From Nymphaea colorata (taxonomy: Eukaryota > Streptophyta > Magnoliopsida > Nymphaeales > Nymphaeaceae), in the NCBI RefSeq assembly GCF_008831285.2, contig NC_045148.1, positions 1,800,001-1,864,000 on the forward strand: a DNA stretch of 64,000 nt, written 5' to 3'. The notes below the pieces were generated by a model. The model did no database searches. It was not told the origin of the DNA and was given only the letters and a program-made list of their open reading frames with translations. Positions within the stretch are counted from its first letter, which is position 1. The number at the start of each line of letters is the position of its first letter. This document shows, piece by piece, positions 34,967-47,514 of this stretch. Made by a program: the position numbers and the translations under genes.

Positions 34967-36366
34967 GTATATCTCTTTCTCGACAGAGGGCCGCCGTCGC
35001 CCTCTTCGTCTCTCTTTGTATCTTTCTCCGTCAAGGAAGTCCATCCGATATGCCTTCACTCTCCCTCTCTCTCTCTCTCTCTCTTTTCCCGTCGAGGAAG
35101 GGCAGCGCCTCCCCCCTCTTTCGCTTGTTCTATCTTGTTCTCTCTGCTGCAAACAGGGGTGTTGCTCCTCCCTTTTCCTTTCAGTTTCTCCTGGAGCATG
35201 TGTTTCATTTATTTATTATTTTTGAAATGTGCTTTTATTTTCTTTTTGTTAAGTCTTGAGTTAGTAGGCTGCTACCCTTTGTTGGTCTTGTAGGTGATTC
35301 AAGGAGGTGTTAAAGTGTAGAGGAATTTGTTTAGATTAGTGCTTTCATTTGAAATAAAATCTATTTTTGCGAGCAGAGTTAGAAATTGGTAATCTCTTTA
35401 GGTCAGAATTTGTTTAAACATAATCTGTTTAGGTTAGTCCTTCGGAGTTTGCTAATCTTTTCCGTGTAGACATTGCTAGCCATGGCACCAAATTTGTTGA
35501 CTAGCTAGTAACTGGTCATGATAATGGGTTCTCCCAGCACTTCCACTTGCATGACTTTCTATTTTCGGTGGAATATGGTGCTCAACATAGACATTCATGT
35601 CTATTATTTCCCAGCTTCAGTTGAGATTTTAGTTCTGGAATTAAGCGATAGTTTTTCGTATTATTTAAGAGTGTTCTCCGATAACATACTGTTATAGGAT
35701 GTTGACATGCATGTTTGCATATGATCATGTCAGCTTTTCGCTAAGATGTGTTATTACAACGGCACAACCAAATTATGCATGAAACTACATTTACAGGCTT
35801 GCGTGCAACTACAGCTTCATTGAAGCCAATTTACGTATCCATTGGGCATTGGAATTTCACTAGGAACAGCCTTAAGAACTGTTAAAAAGTGTTGCAGTGT
35901 TCCAGAAACCAATGAGGAGGTACTTTTTCTTGGTTACCTAGGTTGTTTTTAAGTTTTTAATGTTCAACTGCTGATATAGTTGCCAAAACATTTGGTGCTG
36001 TGGTCATGGATTGGTTGTGCAATTGAACTACATATAGAAGGCATTGCTAAGACAGGATGCTAGGACAAAAGTTTTTTTTGCGTATAGAAGGTATTCCTAA
36101 GATATGTCGGTTTGTGGATAACCTCACATCTGTTTGGATTGTTTTCAATCTGTTTTCATGATTGTGCATATAACTTTGCATGGTGAATACGACTTGGTTG
36201 TGGTTTACATTGGCCTATGGGCTATGTGTATAAGATGATTAATATGAGATAAATGTGCTTTTTATATTGTTATTTACTTAAATATTTGTTGTTTTAGTGG
36301 GTTTGTTGTTTTTTTCTCATTGTTTTTACAGATATCATAAAATTTACTATCTTGATCCGGAAGCTT

Positions 36367-37377
36367 ATGCTTGAAATGCCTCAAGGTGTATGCCTCGCTT
36401 CGTGATAAATTCAGTGCTTTACATTGCCTCATCACATTTAACAACATTTGGTCATAGTGGACAGCAACCTCGCACTGCATCACTGTTCCTGCTGCTCTTA
36501 GTCATTGGTCACAGGTTCAATGGGCCATGTCACGGCTCAGGTTGTATCATCAGAAACCGTCTCTCTTTCATTGGTCTCCTCCATCTTCAAACGATTCCTC
36601 TCCTCTGACAATGGCACCAGCGCTGAGGTCTTCGCTTGCCTCAAACGGTCGTCTGCTGCTGTCGATGAGCTCATTCAGGTCAAAGCCCTTAAATCTAAAG
36701 GTGGTGCTGAAGGAGACCAATACACTGATCATGAGACCTTAGAGAAGAAGGCACCTCGTGATGGGCATAGTGGGAGTGAAGGCAAGAAGCAACTAGGCCT
36801 TGAGGGAGACATTGTAGATGCCAAAAGGGGCAGTAAGTCTGACAAGCTCGGGAAGGTAGGTTGGAGAGAACATGCAGGACACCAGCAAAATGTAGATGGG
36901 GATAAGAGACCAAGATCAAAGTACTTGCAAAGCGAAGTGATGGGCTTGGATGATACTATGAAGGGCTATAGGCATAAGAAACATGAGAAAAACCTAGAAA
37001 GCTTAGATGGGAGTCACCGGCCAGATGCATTGGAGAGGGTTTCCGGCAAAGGGCAAAAGGAAAGGGAGGACGAGGTTCCGAAGAAAGAACATGGAGAGAA
37101 GCACAAGATGCGCCATAAAGTTCACCATGTTGTGGATCACAACATGCCAACAAATGAGCTTGAGAAAGAGCTGAGGCAAAAGCAAGTGAAAGAACCTAGT
37201 AAAAGGGACAACAGATACCAACAAGTTCAAGAAGTTGCGCAATTTGAAGACTCAACAACAGATATTGTCAATGGTGAGACAGAAAAGAAAAAGAAGAGGA
37301 AGAAAAAGATTGGAGAAGGGGAAGATGGAGGGCAAGAGAATGAGCTGCATAGGGACAAGAAAAAAAGAAGGAAATAA
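36367..37377 (+). CDS. Lys-rich, probably nuclear protein of unknown function
   Basis: Proposed coding exons are 36367-36385 and 36515-37377 (293 aa). The first supplies MLEMPQ and joins in frame across a 129-bp GT-AG intron. If translation instead begins at the ATG at 36520, the product is 285 aa; the frame is open either way. The first about 60 residues are ordinary and could form a helical domain (SLVSSIFKRFLSS, ACLKRSSAAVDELIQV). The remainder is highly charged, low in hydrophobic residues and probably disordered. It ends with basic clusters (KKKKRKKK near 265 and KKKRRK at the end) that look like nuclear or nucleolar localisation signals. I do not recognise the family. The gene points away from the SET gene. 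Confidence 0.65.
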
Positions 37378-40300
37378 AACCAGGAGCTTCAACACTGATG
37401 ACCCCTTTTCATGGTTCCACCTCTCTGAGAGGTTTCCAGTACTCGTTTTTATTTTCCTTTCTGAGTTTCTGGTTTACCAAAGAAAATACAAGGTTGATAT
37501 TAACTTCATGTATTACAATCTGCTAAGGTGCAAATTGGCTCTCAGTTATGATTTTTATAATTATGAACGGCAGTTATGTCTTCTGCTGTTACCAGATAAA
37601 CGATTACTTGTTTGTAATTTCTCCTTGCTATGTTATTGATTTATTGCCCTGCTTTGCTGCCGGATTGCCTGATATTAAACTTGTGCAGTTCTATTGTCAG
37701 TTACATGTGAAACAGGTTCATTCCACACCCATTTTGCTGCCAAGTTTGTTCCATCAGACAAAGCCACTGTTTAACATATAAGATGGAATTGATTGGAACC
37801 TAAAACATGGCAGCTTACTTGTACCTGTTATGTATTCTTGGTGGCATTTGATTTATTGTATTGAGTGAGAAATGCTCTACATATAGTACTAATTTCGACA
37901 ATCTGGCCTCAGAGAAGAAAAAGGAAAAAAGAGTAGTATATTCTTTTTGCTTTGGTTGTTAACCTGGCTAATGAAAACATGTTTATGTTGGAATCAGGAA
38001 ATGTAAACATGATGTTGCCTACCTGGCTCATCAAAAACCTGTTTTATGTCCTAAGCAAGAAGACATGTTCTGATACTTCTAAAATATGGGTAGTGTCTAG
38101 CCAATGAGTGGATCCACAATCTAGAACAACTCAGTTGCTCGGTGAATCTGGTGATCAGCATCATCTGACGAGTCAGTTGGCTATATAGGATTAATTTAAT
38201 CGAGCTTACATAGCTCCTGCCTTGTGCTAGATGGTGCTTTTTTATCCTGGGCTCCAGGTCTGGTTCTTGCTTCACTTGAAATCTTTACCTTGCTATTCTA
38301 ACAATATATATTTTTTTCTTATTACTTCCCCAATACACCAGTAGGAAGAAACAAAAAGAATAAGAGGAGTGGGGAATATAGTTTTGCATGTTAAGTCCCT
38401 TCCTGCACCAATTTGCTCTGTGTTTTTCTCCTTTTCCCTTCATTTCTCATTGTGTCCAATATTGATAGCCAGTAATATGCATCCCTTTGAGGACCGTCCT
38501 AAACATTTTCAGCAATAATTTTTTTTTTACCTAACTTCAATGTCAAGATGTGGCATTTTTTTTTTCATTTCCTCTATTCTGATGCAATCTTAGGTGGATG
38601 GTCTTGTGTTACTCTAAAAGATATCTGAATGTGATAAAAATTCATAATCTAATACTTGATTTCTTCGAAGTAAATTATATAGAGCATATTTTTGCATTGA
38701 AATAAAGACAACAGCACTTCATTCTAGTTTTTCTTTTAAAAGTACCTGTTGATCTTTAAGCAGTACACTGTATGTGCGTGCACATCTGTGTGTGTGTATG
38801 TTCGTGCTGTCTGTGTAGGATTGGTGGATGTTGTGTCATTATATGCAGGACTGAGTTGTAAACAAAATAACTAATTTTGGATTATTATAGAAATTTTGAG
38901 ATTAAAGTCCAAGTGCTTAATTCTTTTGGTAGAGCTTTAGCGCAGCATAGGTAGAAACCAAGTTCATGGTATGCGAACACACAGTTGACTGCTGGTCTTT
39001 GAATCCTTTTATTTTTTTTTTGTGATGGAAAGAAGTGGTTGAACAGGAAGATGAGATCCTAGGATGTTCACTATGGTGCAACCATAATCTCCATTAAGAT
39101 TGATTTTCATACTGGTTCTCTTGCTTGCTTTTAGATAAATGTTTCAAGATGATGCAGCTGTTTTATACAATAATAAGATTTCTTATGGATGAGCAATTTT
39201 TTTTCTATGAACATCCTCATAAAACCGTCCCCCCAAAATCTTGGATGTCAGTAATCGAGAAAGCACTTCCTTCACACAACAGTGTTCAAGGATGCTCCAA
39301 AAGACTGGGCTTGAAAGATGGGTATAAGTCTTTCTGATCTTGGAGATGGAGAAGTGCATTAACACAAAAAAAAATGATGAAAGAAGATAGTAACTGACAT
39401 GTTGTCGGCAGGAAGAGTTTCCTAAACTTTTATTAAACTGCCATTTGTGTGAATCTGAATTGTACGTATTTATTTTCTTGCATTCCCTTAAAATTTGTGG
39501 GTCTTGAATGTTATTGCCTGAAAGAACTCCCTCTAGATTTTATTCAGGAAGGTAATTATTCTACCGGCTGTGGCAAAAAATATTAGGAGCTGTAATTTTT
39601 CTTCTATTCAACTATCTCAGCGGTTTGTCCTTGCACTCACCAATTCAAACTTGAGGTTTGCAATGCTTCTCATCCTGGAGCTATCTTTGATTTTGCAAGC
39701 ACGATGCAGATCATGCATTGTATTTTCACAAACGTATCTTCTTTATGATCCGAATTGAATTCATGTCTTCAATTTCCATTTGTTACCACAAGCCAGCATA
39801 CAAAAAATGAAGGTGGTTAATAATAACAATAATGCTCTTTAATTGTTGATTTCCCTTCTTAAGATCATGTTCTAGAATCCCAACTCAATGAGTCAATATT
39901 TGGGCATTTCTGCTATTTACACTTGAAGTGCATATTTCAAATTTTCAACCATTTTGTTGATGCCCTCTTTTTGTCCAATTTAGAGCATATGTATTCACTA
40001 TGTTTCATTTAGATTCCCAGCTTTTATCATCTAATTTTACTATGTTTCTTGTTGAACCCCAGAATCCATGATTGTGTGTGATTTTGTACAAATTTGTTAA
40101 TGGGTATGGTGTTGGTGGAATTTCAGAAAATTTCCTTTTCTTCCCTTACGTTTCCAGTCTTCAACATGGCGTTTCCCCTTTTCCTCCCATGGCTCTGCAA
40201 GTTAGTATTTGTCAACACAGGAATTTGTGCATTCTTGCTCTGCTACTTGGTTCAGACTTACAGATGCATCAGTGGCTGCAATTGCCTTAGCCTGTAATTT

Positions 40301-41464
40301 TCCTGAGTTCTTTTATCTTTGTAGGTATATTTGGTCCTTTGGGTAAGTATATTTGTTGTTGAAAGAAATGGAAATAGATGACTGTAGCCATGCTAAAAAA
40401 TTTCTTTCCTTGGTCATTCCTTGTTACTTTGCTCTAGAACTATACCATTTACTGGGAAAAAGAAATCCCTATTTGACGGGGCTTCCCTTGCATGACCATG
40501 AGCTAGCCACTTGCATTATCTTTCTGGGCATCTGTAGTCCAGTGCTACACAATCCAGTTTTATTTACCAGCAGTTCATTATTGGAGCATAAGGTAGAGCA
40601 TGGTTTGAAACAACCTTTTAAAAAGTCCTAATAGAATAAAAAATTTTGAACGAAGAGAGTAAAAATCCATCATCTTTTATACATTTTTTAATGGCCATAG
40701 GAAGTTTTTGAAATAAAACAAGCACAAGATCAGAAAGCAATTTTTTTATTATCATGTATTTATTTCCCATGTAGCTCTAATCTGAAGAACTCAAGTGCTA
40801 GCAATGCAAAGAAAAGACAATTTTGTATCTTGAAGAATGCCTAGGTGGTGAGGGGATGTCATCTCCACATCTGTAGGGAGCTCTCGTTATTAGTTTATTA
40901 GACAATTTGCAGCAGAAAAAGAGGCTTCGTCTATTAGGAAAAACTGCAGATGTACTGTGTACCATTTTAGGTCCCAATTGCAACTATTACAGAATAAAGC
41001 TGAAGCTGCAGGATGGTGCAATTACAAATGCCACAACTGCAAAACCTTTGGCAAAAGTAAAAAAAATCCGAAAATTATCAGATAATCTGGGCCTAGTGAA
41101 TTTTCATAATAATAATATGCAAGGGCACAATCGTCGAGCGCGTAACTGATTTAATATAGACGTTAACAATTACACATGCAACTAGGCACCTTTGCCTCCT
41201 TACTTGGGTACTCAACAAACAAATCCAAGCTATATAAAGCTCTTCATAGCTACTGTCTTCTTTAAATTAATACAACTTCAAACTGCAAAGTGCTTTGTTA
41301 AGACTACATACAATTATATTGGAAGGTTATCATTCTCCTTTTCTGATGCATATTCCCTGATGCGCAACAGGTAAGGGCACAAGACGCAGAGTTAGCATTT
41401 CAAAGAAAAGCTTGATAAGGTAGGTAATGGTTACAGAGGAAAAAGTCAAAAATATATAGAGGCG
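37378..41464. other. Intergenic region
   Basis: The first few hundred bases should be the 3' UTR of the Lys-rich gene. The rest is AT-rich with no domain-like open frame. TG-rich tracts occur near 38770-38820. Short open frames here (for example 40353-40631) match nothing I recognise. Confidence 0.5.
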
Positions 41465-42004
41465 CACCAGATGATCCTGAGAAAGGGGTTAAAATCCTCT
41501 GCATTCTCCCTTAACTCATATTCTCTCAACCATTTCCTTGCACTAGGTTGGTCAATATCCTTAAACAATATGAATCTGTTTTGTTTATTTATTTATTTTG
41601 GCAATATTTCTTCTAGGAGGCATGACAGGTTATTGGGAGACATGTTGGCTAGGTGTTTGAAACTTTGAGTTCTTTACTTCGGCTCAGAGACTGCACAATT
41701 TCTTGGATGTATGGAAGTGAACTTCACCAAGAGCAAAAGGAACTCCTCTTCTCTGCTGGTGGACACTTCCAATTTTCTGCATCATACTTTTCTGTACATC
41801 AATGGTTTGCGGTGCAATTGTTTTGCTATCCTGTTCTTCTCTTCTGTATCACAATCTTCTTGCTATTTTTTGGTGACATGGATGGAAGAAATGGTAGTTC
41901 TCTTAAGCTCACCTCATGCCTGCTTTTTTGGGTTATTATCTTGATTAATGCCTTTTGATGGACAGCTTATTTTTACTTTGTGTTTTCCTCTCATCTTGGT
42001 TACT

Positions 42005-42160
42005 CTGTAGGACATGATCTGGAGCAGGTCAGCTACTATCCTTGTTTTGCAGTTGATTTTGTTTATGTGGTTGGAGTCATTTTTCGGGAAGAGATCTGTA
42101 GGACATGATCTCGAGCAGGTCAGCTACTATCCTTGTTTTGCAGTTGATTTTGTTTATATG
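42005..42160. repeat. 91-bp local tandem duplication
   Basis: The sequence from GACATGATCT at 42011 recurs at 42102 (offset 91 bp), including GAGCAGGTCAGCTACTATCC. Unit B has only one copy (about 58967), so this arose after the large duplication or was lost from B. Confidence 0.85.
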
Positions 42161-42618
42161 GTCTATCATATCAGGAATGTTCTTTTGTCTTCAAGTGTTA
42201 ACCCTGACTTGTGTTGCTGTTTATACATGGTATGTTCTGATCATTAGAGTATTTCAAGGGAGCAATTTTGTTTTCTCATTGTCTGTCATGCCAATGATTC
42301 TTCTTTATTTTCTTGTTCATAGGGTGGATATCCTGCTTCTTTAGTATTCCAGGAAGATTTGTCTTCTTTGGATAGTAGGTTCCTTGTAATAGAGTAGGAT
42401 TGGTGCATAAATTTGAAAATATACGTGTAGACTGTGATCCTTTATAACTGCGGTCTTGTTTCTGTTTATAGTAGATAGTACTGCGAATCTTGGTACATGA
42501 TTATAACTGATTTTCGTATGCATTTCCTGGCTCCTGCTGCATGTGAAGTTTACTTGATATTGGGTTCGTAGTTTATGGTAATCTGCTGAAACCAAAGTTT
42601 CTACCACGGTGTTATCTA

Positions 42619-43020
42619 TCGTCATAAAAAATGTGTTTTTTTCAAAAGAAATAAAAGTAAGTCAACCGAAAAAAACAGCCAAATAATACCGTCTTAAAAA
42701 AAAGGTCAAAATGAAAAACACATTCTTTTTCCTTTTTTTGTCCTGTTTTCCCTTTTTTTTTTTCATTTTAGGTTTTTTCTGGGTTCTTAATGTGAAACTG
42801 TATGTTTCCAATTTTTTTTTCTAATTTTTATTTGTTGCTTATCTACTTATTTTTTGATCTTATTAGTTTCTCATTTATTTTATTTTTCTTAATTTTTAAT
42901 ATATTTTTAAATTTTTTTAAAAACTTGCATTATTTTTCCTATTTTTTTCAAGGTTGCCATATTATACCCAAGAAAACCTCACCCTCACCGCTTAAAACAC
43001 AAAAGGGATTTTTGTGACTA
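42619..43020. mobile_element. Foldback/MITE-like element, copy 2
   Basis: About 400 bp, starting near GTCATAAAAAA and ending TTTTTGTGACTA. It shares the T-rich interior and the right end with the element at 29609-30133. The terminal repeats are more decayed than in copy 1. Confidence 0.6.
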
Positions 43021-43299
43021 TAATTGTATCATAATTCAATCCATTCTTTTGGGTTTTCTCGACTGCCTTTTCCTCCTCTCTTGTTCAGAATGACAAAGCT
43101 AAGGATCTCCTAGTTATAAGGAATATGTGAATCTAGCAACTTTTGAAGGTTTTTTTTAACAAAAAACATGCTTTAATGTGGATTCGTGTACTTTTAACCA
43201 CCTCTTTTGTTTCTAATCTAAGCAGTTAAATGAAAGAACTCAAACTTGAGCATGTTTTGTGAAGCTTTCATTTTTTCAAAATGTGCAGCTTGGTAGAAA

Positions 43300-43990
43300 A
43301 CTAGCTGAGCAGAAAACATTGGGTTGACCGGTTGGAAGCAGGAGCATCAGAAGAGAAACGATTCTTGGCCGTCCATTGACAACCTGCCGTGTTGATGAGG
43401 AGATGCTCCCTTCAGATCCTCCAAAACATTAGAATCTTAGCCTGATTTTTCTGGAGTGATGTATCAGTATGACATATGACACGACAAAGACCCATAGTTT
43501 GTATCAGTATGACTTCTATCTGGACAGCAAGAGTTCCGTGCATCTTAAGCAGAAATCTGCGCAGGGATACACGACCCATGGTTTGGATTATCTGCACCGA
43601 GTTGTCCAGTTCATTTACTTGCACCTTGGAAATTCAACATATTATCTGATATCCAGCTCTAAGAAAGCTCCGGTGCCCAAGTCCACATACATCTCCATCT
43701 TATCAGATTCAGTCTTGAGCCACGTCCTTACGGTCTGTTCTCCGGTCCTACCCTCATTCTCCCTCTTCAAGGTTCTGTGGTCGTGTAATGGTCGCCGTTG
43801 CTTTCTTCTTCTCGACTGTGCGTTGAAGTTGATCCGCTTTCTATTTCGATTTGCAGTCTGCGGAGACTCCTGCCTGCGTGCCGTAGTTTCAATCTCGAAG
43901 CTGATCATATGGATGGCGTTGTTCATGACACCATAGCACATATTGACAGCTCGGTATTGTCTTTTTAAACCCAAAAGACCACGGATCTCC
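43300..43990. other. Duplicated GC-richer non-coding block
   Basis: Clearly similar to about 60150-60830 in unit B. A minus-strand open frame (43642-43974) and a plus-strand one (43469-43936) exist here. In unit B, small indels (for example around 60655-60690) break the corresponding frames, so I do not call a gene. It could be a decayed gene fragment carried with the duplication. Confidence 0.5.
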
Positions 43991-45129
43991 TTCTTCTTTA
44001 AAGTAGAATTCTAGGGTTGATTCAGAGGGCGAACAAGAACTTAAATAATCCAAGATCTTCATACATTTATAACTGCATAAGATTTTTTTGGGAGTTGCGG
44101 CAACTTACTAGGAGATGACGCTGGAATGCGGCTTGCTGCTTCCTGACATACATATTATAAGTTTCAAACATGTCAAACACGATCTAATTTGTTTCATGAA
44201 TTTTAGGATGGATTCATGAAACACTTGAATTTTAGAGCAGATTTGACGTTGTTCTAAAACCAGACAAACTCTTAGAACCCTTTGTTTCAGATATAGATGG
44301 GGCTTGCATAACATCCAATTGTCGACATTTAAGGATGCCAAAGGTTCAAATTCAAAACAAATGTACTCTTTACTATATCGGTTTTCATGAATGTTCACAT
44401 ATGATTTAAATACAAATAAATAAGTCTTATGTCATATCCAAATCCAAATTCACAGTTCCAATCCGATTAGAATCTGACTTTTGACAACCAAATTCAATTC
44501 TGAACCCAGCCATCTTTTAAAGCGAATCTATAAAGCGCATTACTATATGTTAAAAGCTAGCTTTCAAAATAGTTGGATATTAGATATAAACTAACTCTGA
44601 ATCTATGTTTGTTTAAATTCAAATCCTAATATATTTAGACGCCCATTTCCTAAATTGAATCCCCTTTGATTTCATCATCTCATGTTAATTTTTTAAACGT
44701 CCAATCTTTTCAGAGCAGTTTGGACCGTTTGGTAACATGTCAATTTTCAGATATTTGTCGACATCCCTATCATAACATTTATGGGTGTCTTTCTTCCGTG
44801 TCTTACAGTAGCCTTGCAAGGGGACGACATGGCAGGGTCTCTAGATAGTCCCATGGCAAAATTGTCTTAATTTTTTTTTTTAAAATATGATGAACAATAA
44901 CTAAAAAAACTTAAAAATATTAAAAAAGAATAAAAAACTGAAACGTGGCACGCTGGAGCAGGCCACCCGTTATAATGGGGATCCATAACGTATGACATGA
45001 TGGCTGCAAGCATCCAAATGTGCATAATTGATCTTCATAAACTAAAATTTTATCTCTCCCAAGTGACTTAAAGCATTATATATGATGAACGTGTTGCGTT
45101 TCCTGTTCCTCACCAGAGAGAGAGAGAGG

Positions 45130-47472
45130 ATGACGGGATCAGGTGGTCTCCCTCTGCAGGAAAGGGTAGAGCACCCCAACACAGTGGAGAGGCTCTTTCT
45201 CTCCACCCTCTCAGTTCTCATCCTGTGCTTGCTCCTCTACCGGCTAGCGGTCTTGCCGGAGCTGCCTGGCGGCTTGGCCTTCGGTGTGTGGCTGACGGCC
45301 TTTCTTTGCGAGTGCTGGTTCGCCTTCATGTGGGTGTTGTCCTTCAACTGCAAGTGGCACTTCATTGAGCACAAGACCTTCCCCGATCGTCTCCTTCAGA
45401 GGTGAGATAAACCACGAATCTACAGAAACAGAGAGGGAGAGAGAGAGAGCATGAAACTCCATGCAACTACGAAATCAGTTACTCCAAAAGCTCTGGAATT
45501 TGCAGGTTCAAATCATCTGAAGAGTTTCCAGCCATGGATGTGTTCGTCACCACAGCCGATCCGGTGATGGAACCTCCCATCATCACCGTCAACACCGTAC
45601 TCTCCATTCTCGCCGTTGACTACCCAGCTTCGAAGATCGCCTGCTACGTGTCGGATGATGGTTGCTCGCCCATCACCTTCTTCTCTCTAATAGAGGCCGC
45701 CAAGTTTGCTCACTCGTGGGTTCCCTTCTGCAAGAAGTATGGAGTAGAGTGCAGGGCTCCCTTCAAGTACTTCTCTGAGTCACAGACAGTGGAAGCTCAC
45801 AACCCATCCTCCACTTTCCATCAAGACTGGAAAGAGATGAAGGTAAGGACCTTTAAACGGACGGCATATTAAACGTACTTTCTATCTTATTAAATTTGAA
45901 GAAAAAAACAACATGTTTCGATTGCAGTGTTTGAGATAATCGGGTCTGTTGTAAATCTTAATCGGATTTTTTTTTAATATCCGATTTTTTCAAAACGGTT
46001 CAGCTAGTTATTCGATCCAAATTAGATATGTTGACATCTTCCATTCCTCCGGTGAATTTGTAACGAGATTCTTTTCCCTAGGAAGCATATGAAGAGCTTG
46101 CTAAGAAGATACCAGAGGCCGCTAAGAAATCAATCCCAGATAAATTTTCAGGGGAACAATTTTCTGATTTTCAACGCATCGAGAAGCGGAATCATCCTTC
46201 TATCGTTAAGGTACGCACCGCCAACATTTTTGGGGTGTAGTGTATGGGTTAGATTGTACCCACTTTTACATCTCGAATCAAACAAGGGTGAGATTGTCCT
46301 GCTGACACGGCCGTTTAATTTCTTGGTATGGAATCAGATTATAAACGAGCACACGGGAAGGCAGGATGATCAAGTACCACACTTGATTTACGTATCCAGA
46401 GAGAAACGCTCTTCCCATGCACACCACTTCAAAGCGGGCGCCATGAACGTTCTGGTATTGGACAAGGCCTATGTCTCCCTGAACCAAGACGGCTCGAGCC
46501 AGTCCCCGGCTGAGCTGCCGCAGATGCTTTAGTTTGACTTTGTTGACTTGGTTGGTTTGTTCAGACTAGAGTCTCCGGGGTGATGTCCAACGCACCATTC
46601 ATGCTGAACCTGGACTGCGACATGTTTGTGAACAACCCTAAGGCCATGCACCATGCCTTGTGCCTCTTGCTAGGGTTCGAGTCCGAGACCCGAAGTGGGT
46701 TCGTGCAGTTTCCGCAGATGTTCCATGGTGCGCTCAATGATGATCCGTATGGAAACCAATTAAAGGTGTTGATCAAGGTGCGCATTCTAAAGCCCCAATT
46801 CTAAACCAATTGTGTGAAGGTTGACCAACTTGGCGCCAGCCACCGGACCAGGTTGGCACGTTCTTTGGGGCTACTTTGAATACAAATTAGCTCAACAATA
46901 CCACAATTGAAACTCAGAATTGTGATTTCCCAATAAACTCTAATGAACCTCCGTTTTTGTTTTTGTATTATACAAAAATCATACATGTGTGCGTTTGGGG
47001 TTGAATGCAGCGTCTCATGCCAGGTACCAACGCATATCAAGGGCCAACGTATGGGGGCACCGGCTGTTTCCATAGAAGGAAAGTCATTTATGGTCAGCAG
47101 CCACCAGAGCGTCAAGAAGCAAACAATGAATCCTACAACTACAAATTAGCTAATGGTGCTGACTATTTACTCTATGTTTATGCAACTTAACATGATTTAG
47201 GTTGATGTTTCCTTTCAGCATCTCCCTTGCCAACCACACACAAACATATATGCAGCTGCTTAGCGGTTGTTGCCGAATGATTAAAATTTAAAAATTTTAT
47301 CGCTAAAATGACCATAGGTCATCGTTAAAACCATTATAAACCGTGGGTGCACATATATCACGGCAACCAACTAATTTATAATGGCTTTAACGATGATTTA
47401 TGGATTTTTTAGCCGCAAATATTTCACTTTTAATCATATGACAACTATTTGGCACGTGGCAGCATCGGCTTT

Positions 47473-47514
<42 letters not shown>

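Noticed and set aside
35059-35085. CT run near 35059 as a possible promoter of its own
   Set aside because: It lies inside the proposed 5' UTR intron; plain low-complexity sequence with no other signal.
40353-40631. 92-aa open frame in the intergenic region
   Set aside because: AT-rich, no motif, no splice partner and no homology that I recognise.
43642-43974. 110-aa minus-strand open frame
   Set aside because: The paralogous block in unit B carries indels that break it, and no family is recognised.
45082-45129. Upstream in-frame ATG for Csl copy 1, adding 16 residues
   Set aside because: Copy 2 begins at the homologue of 45130 and lacks this extension; the added residues come from a GA-rich leader.
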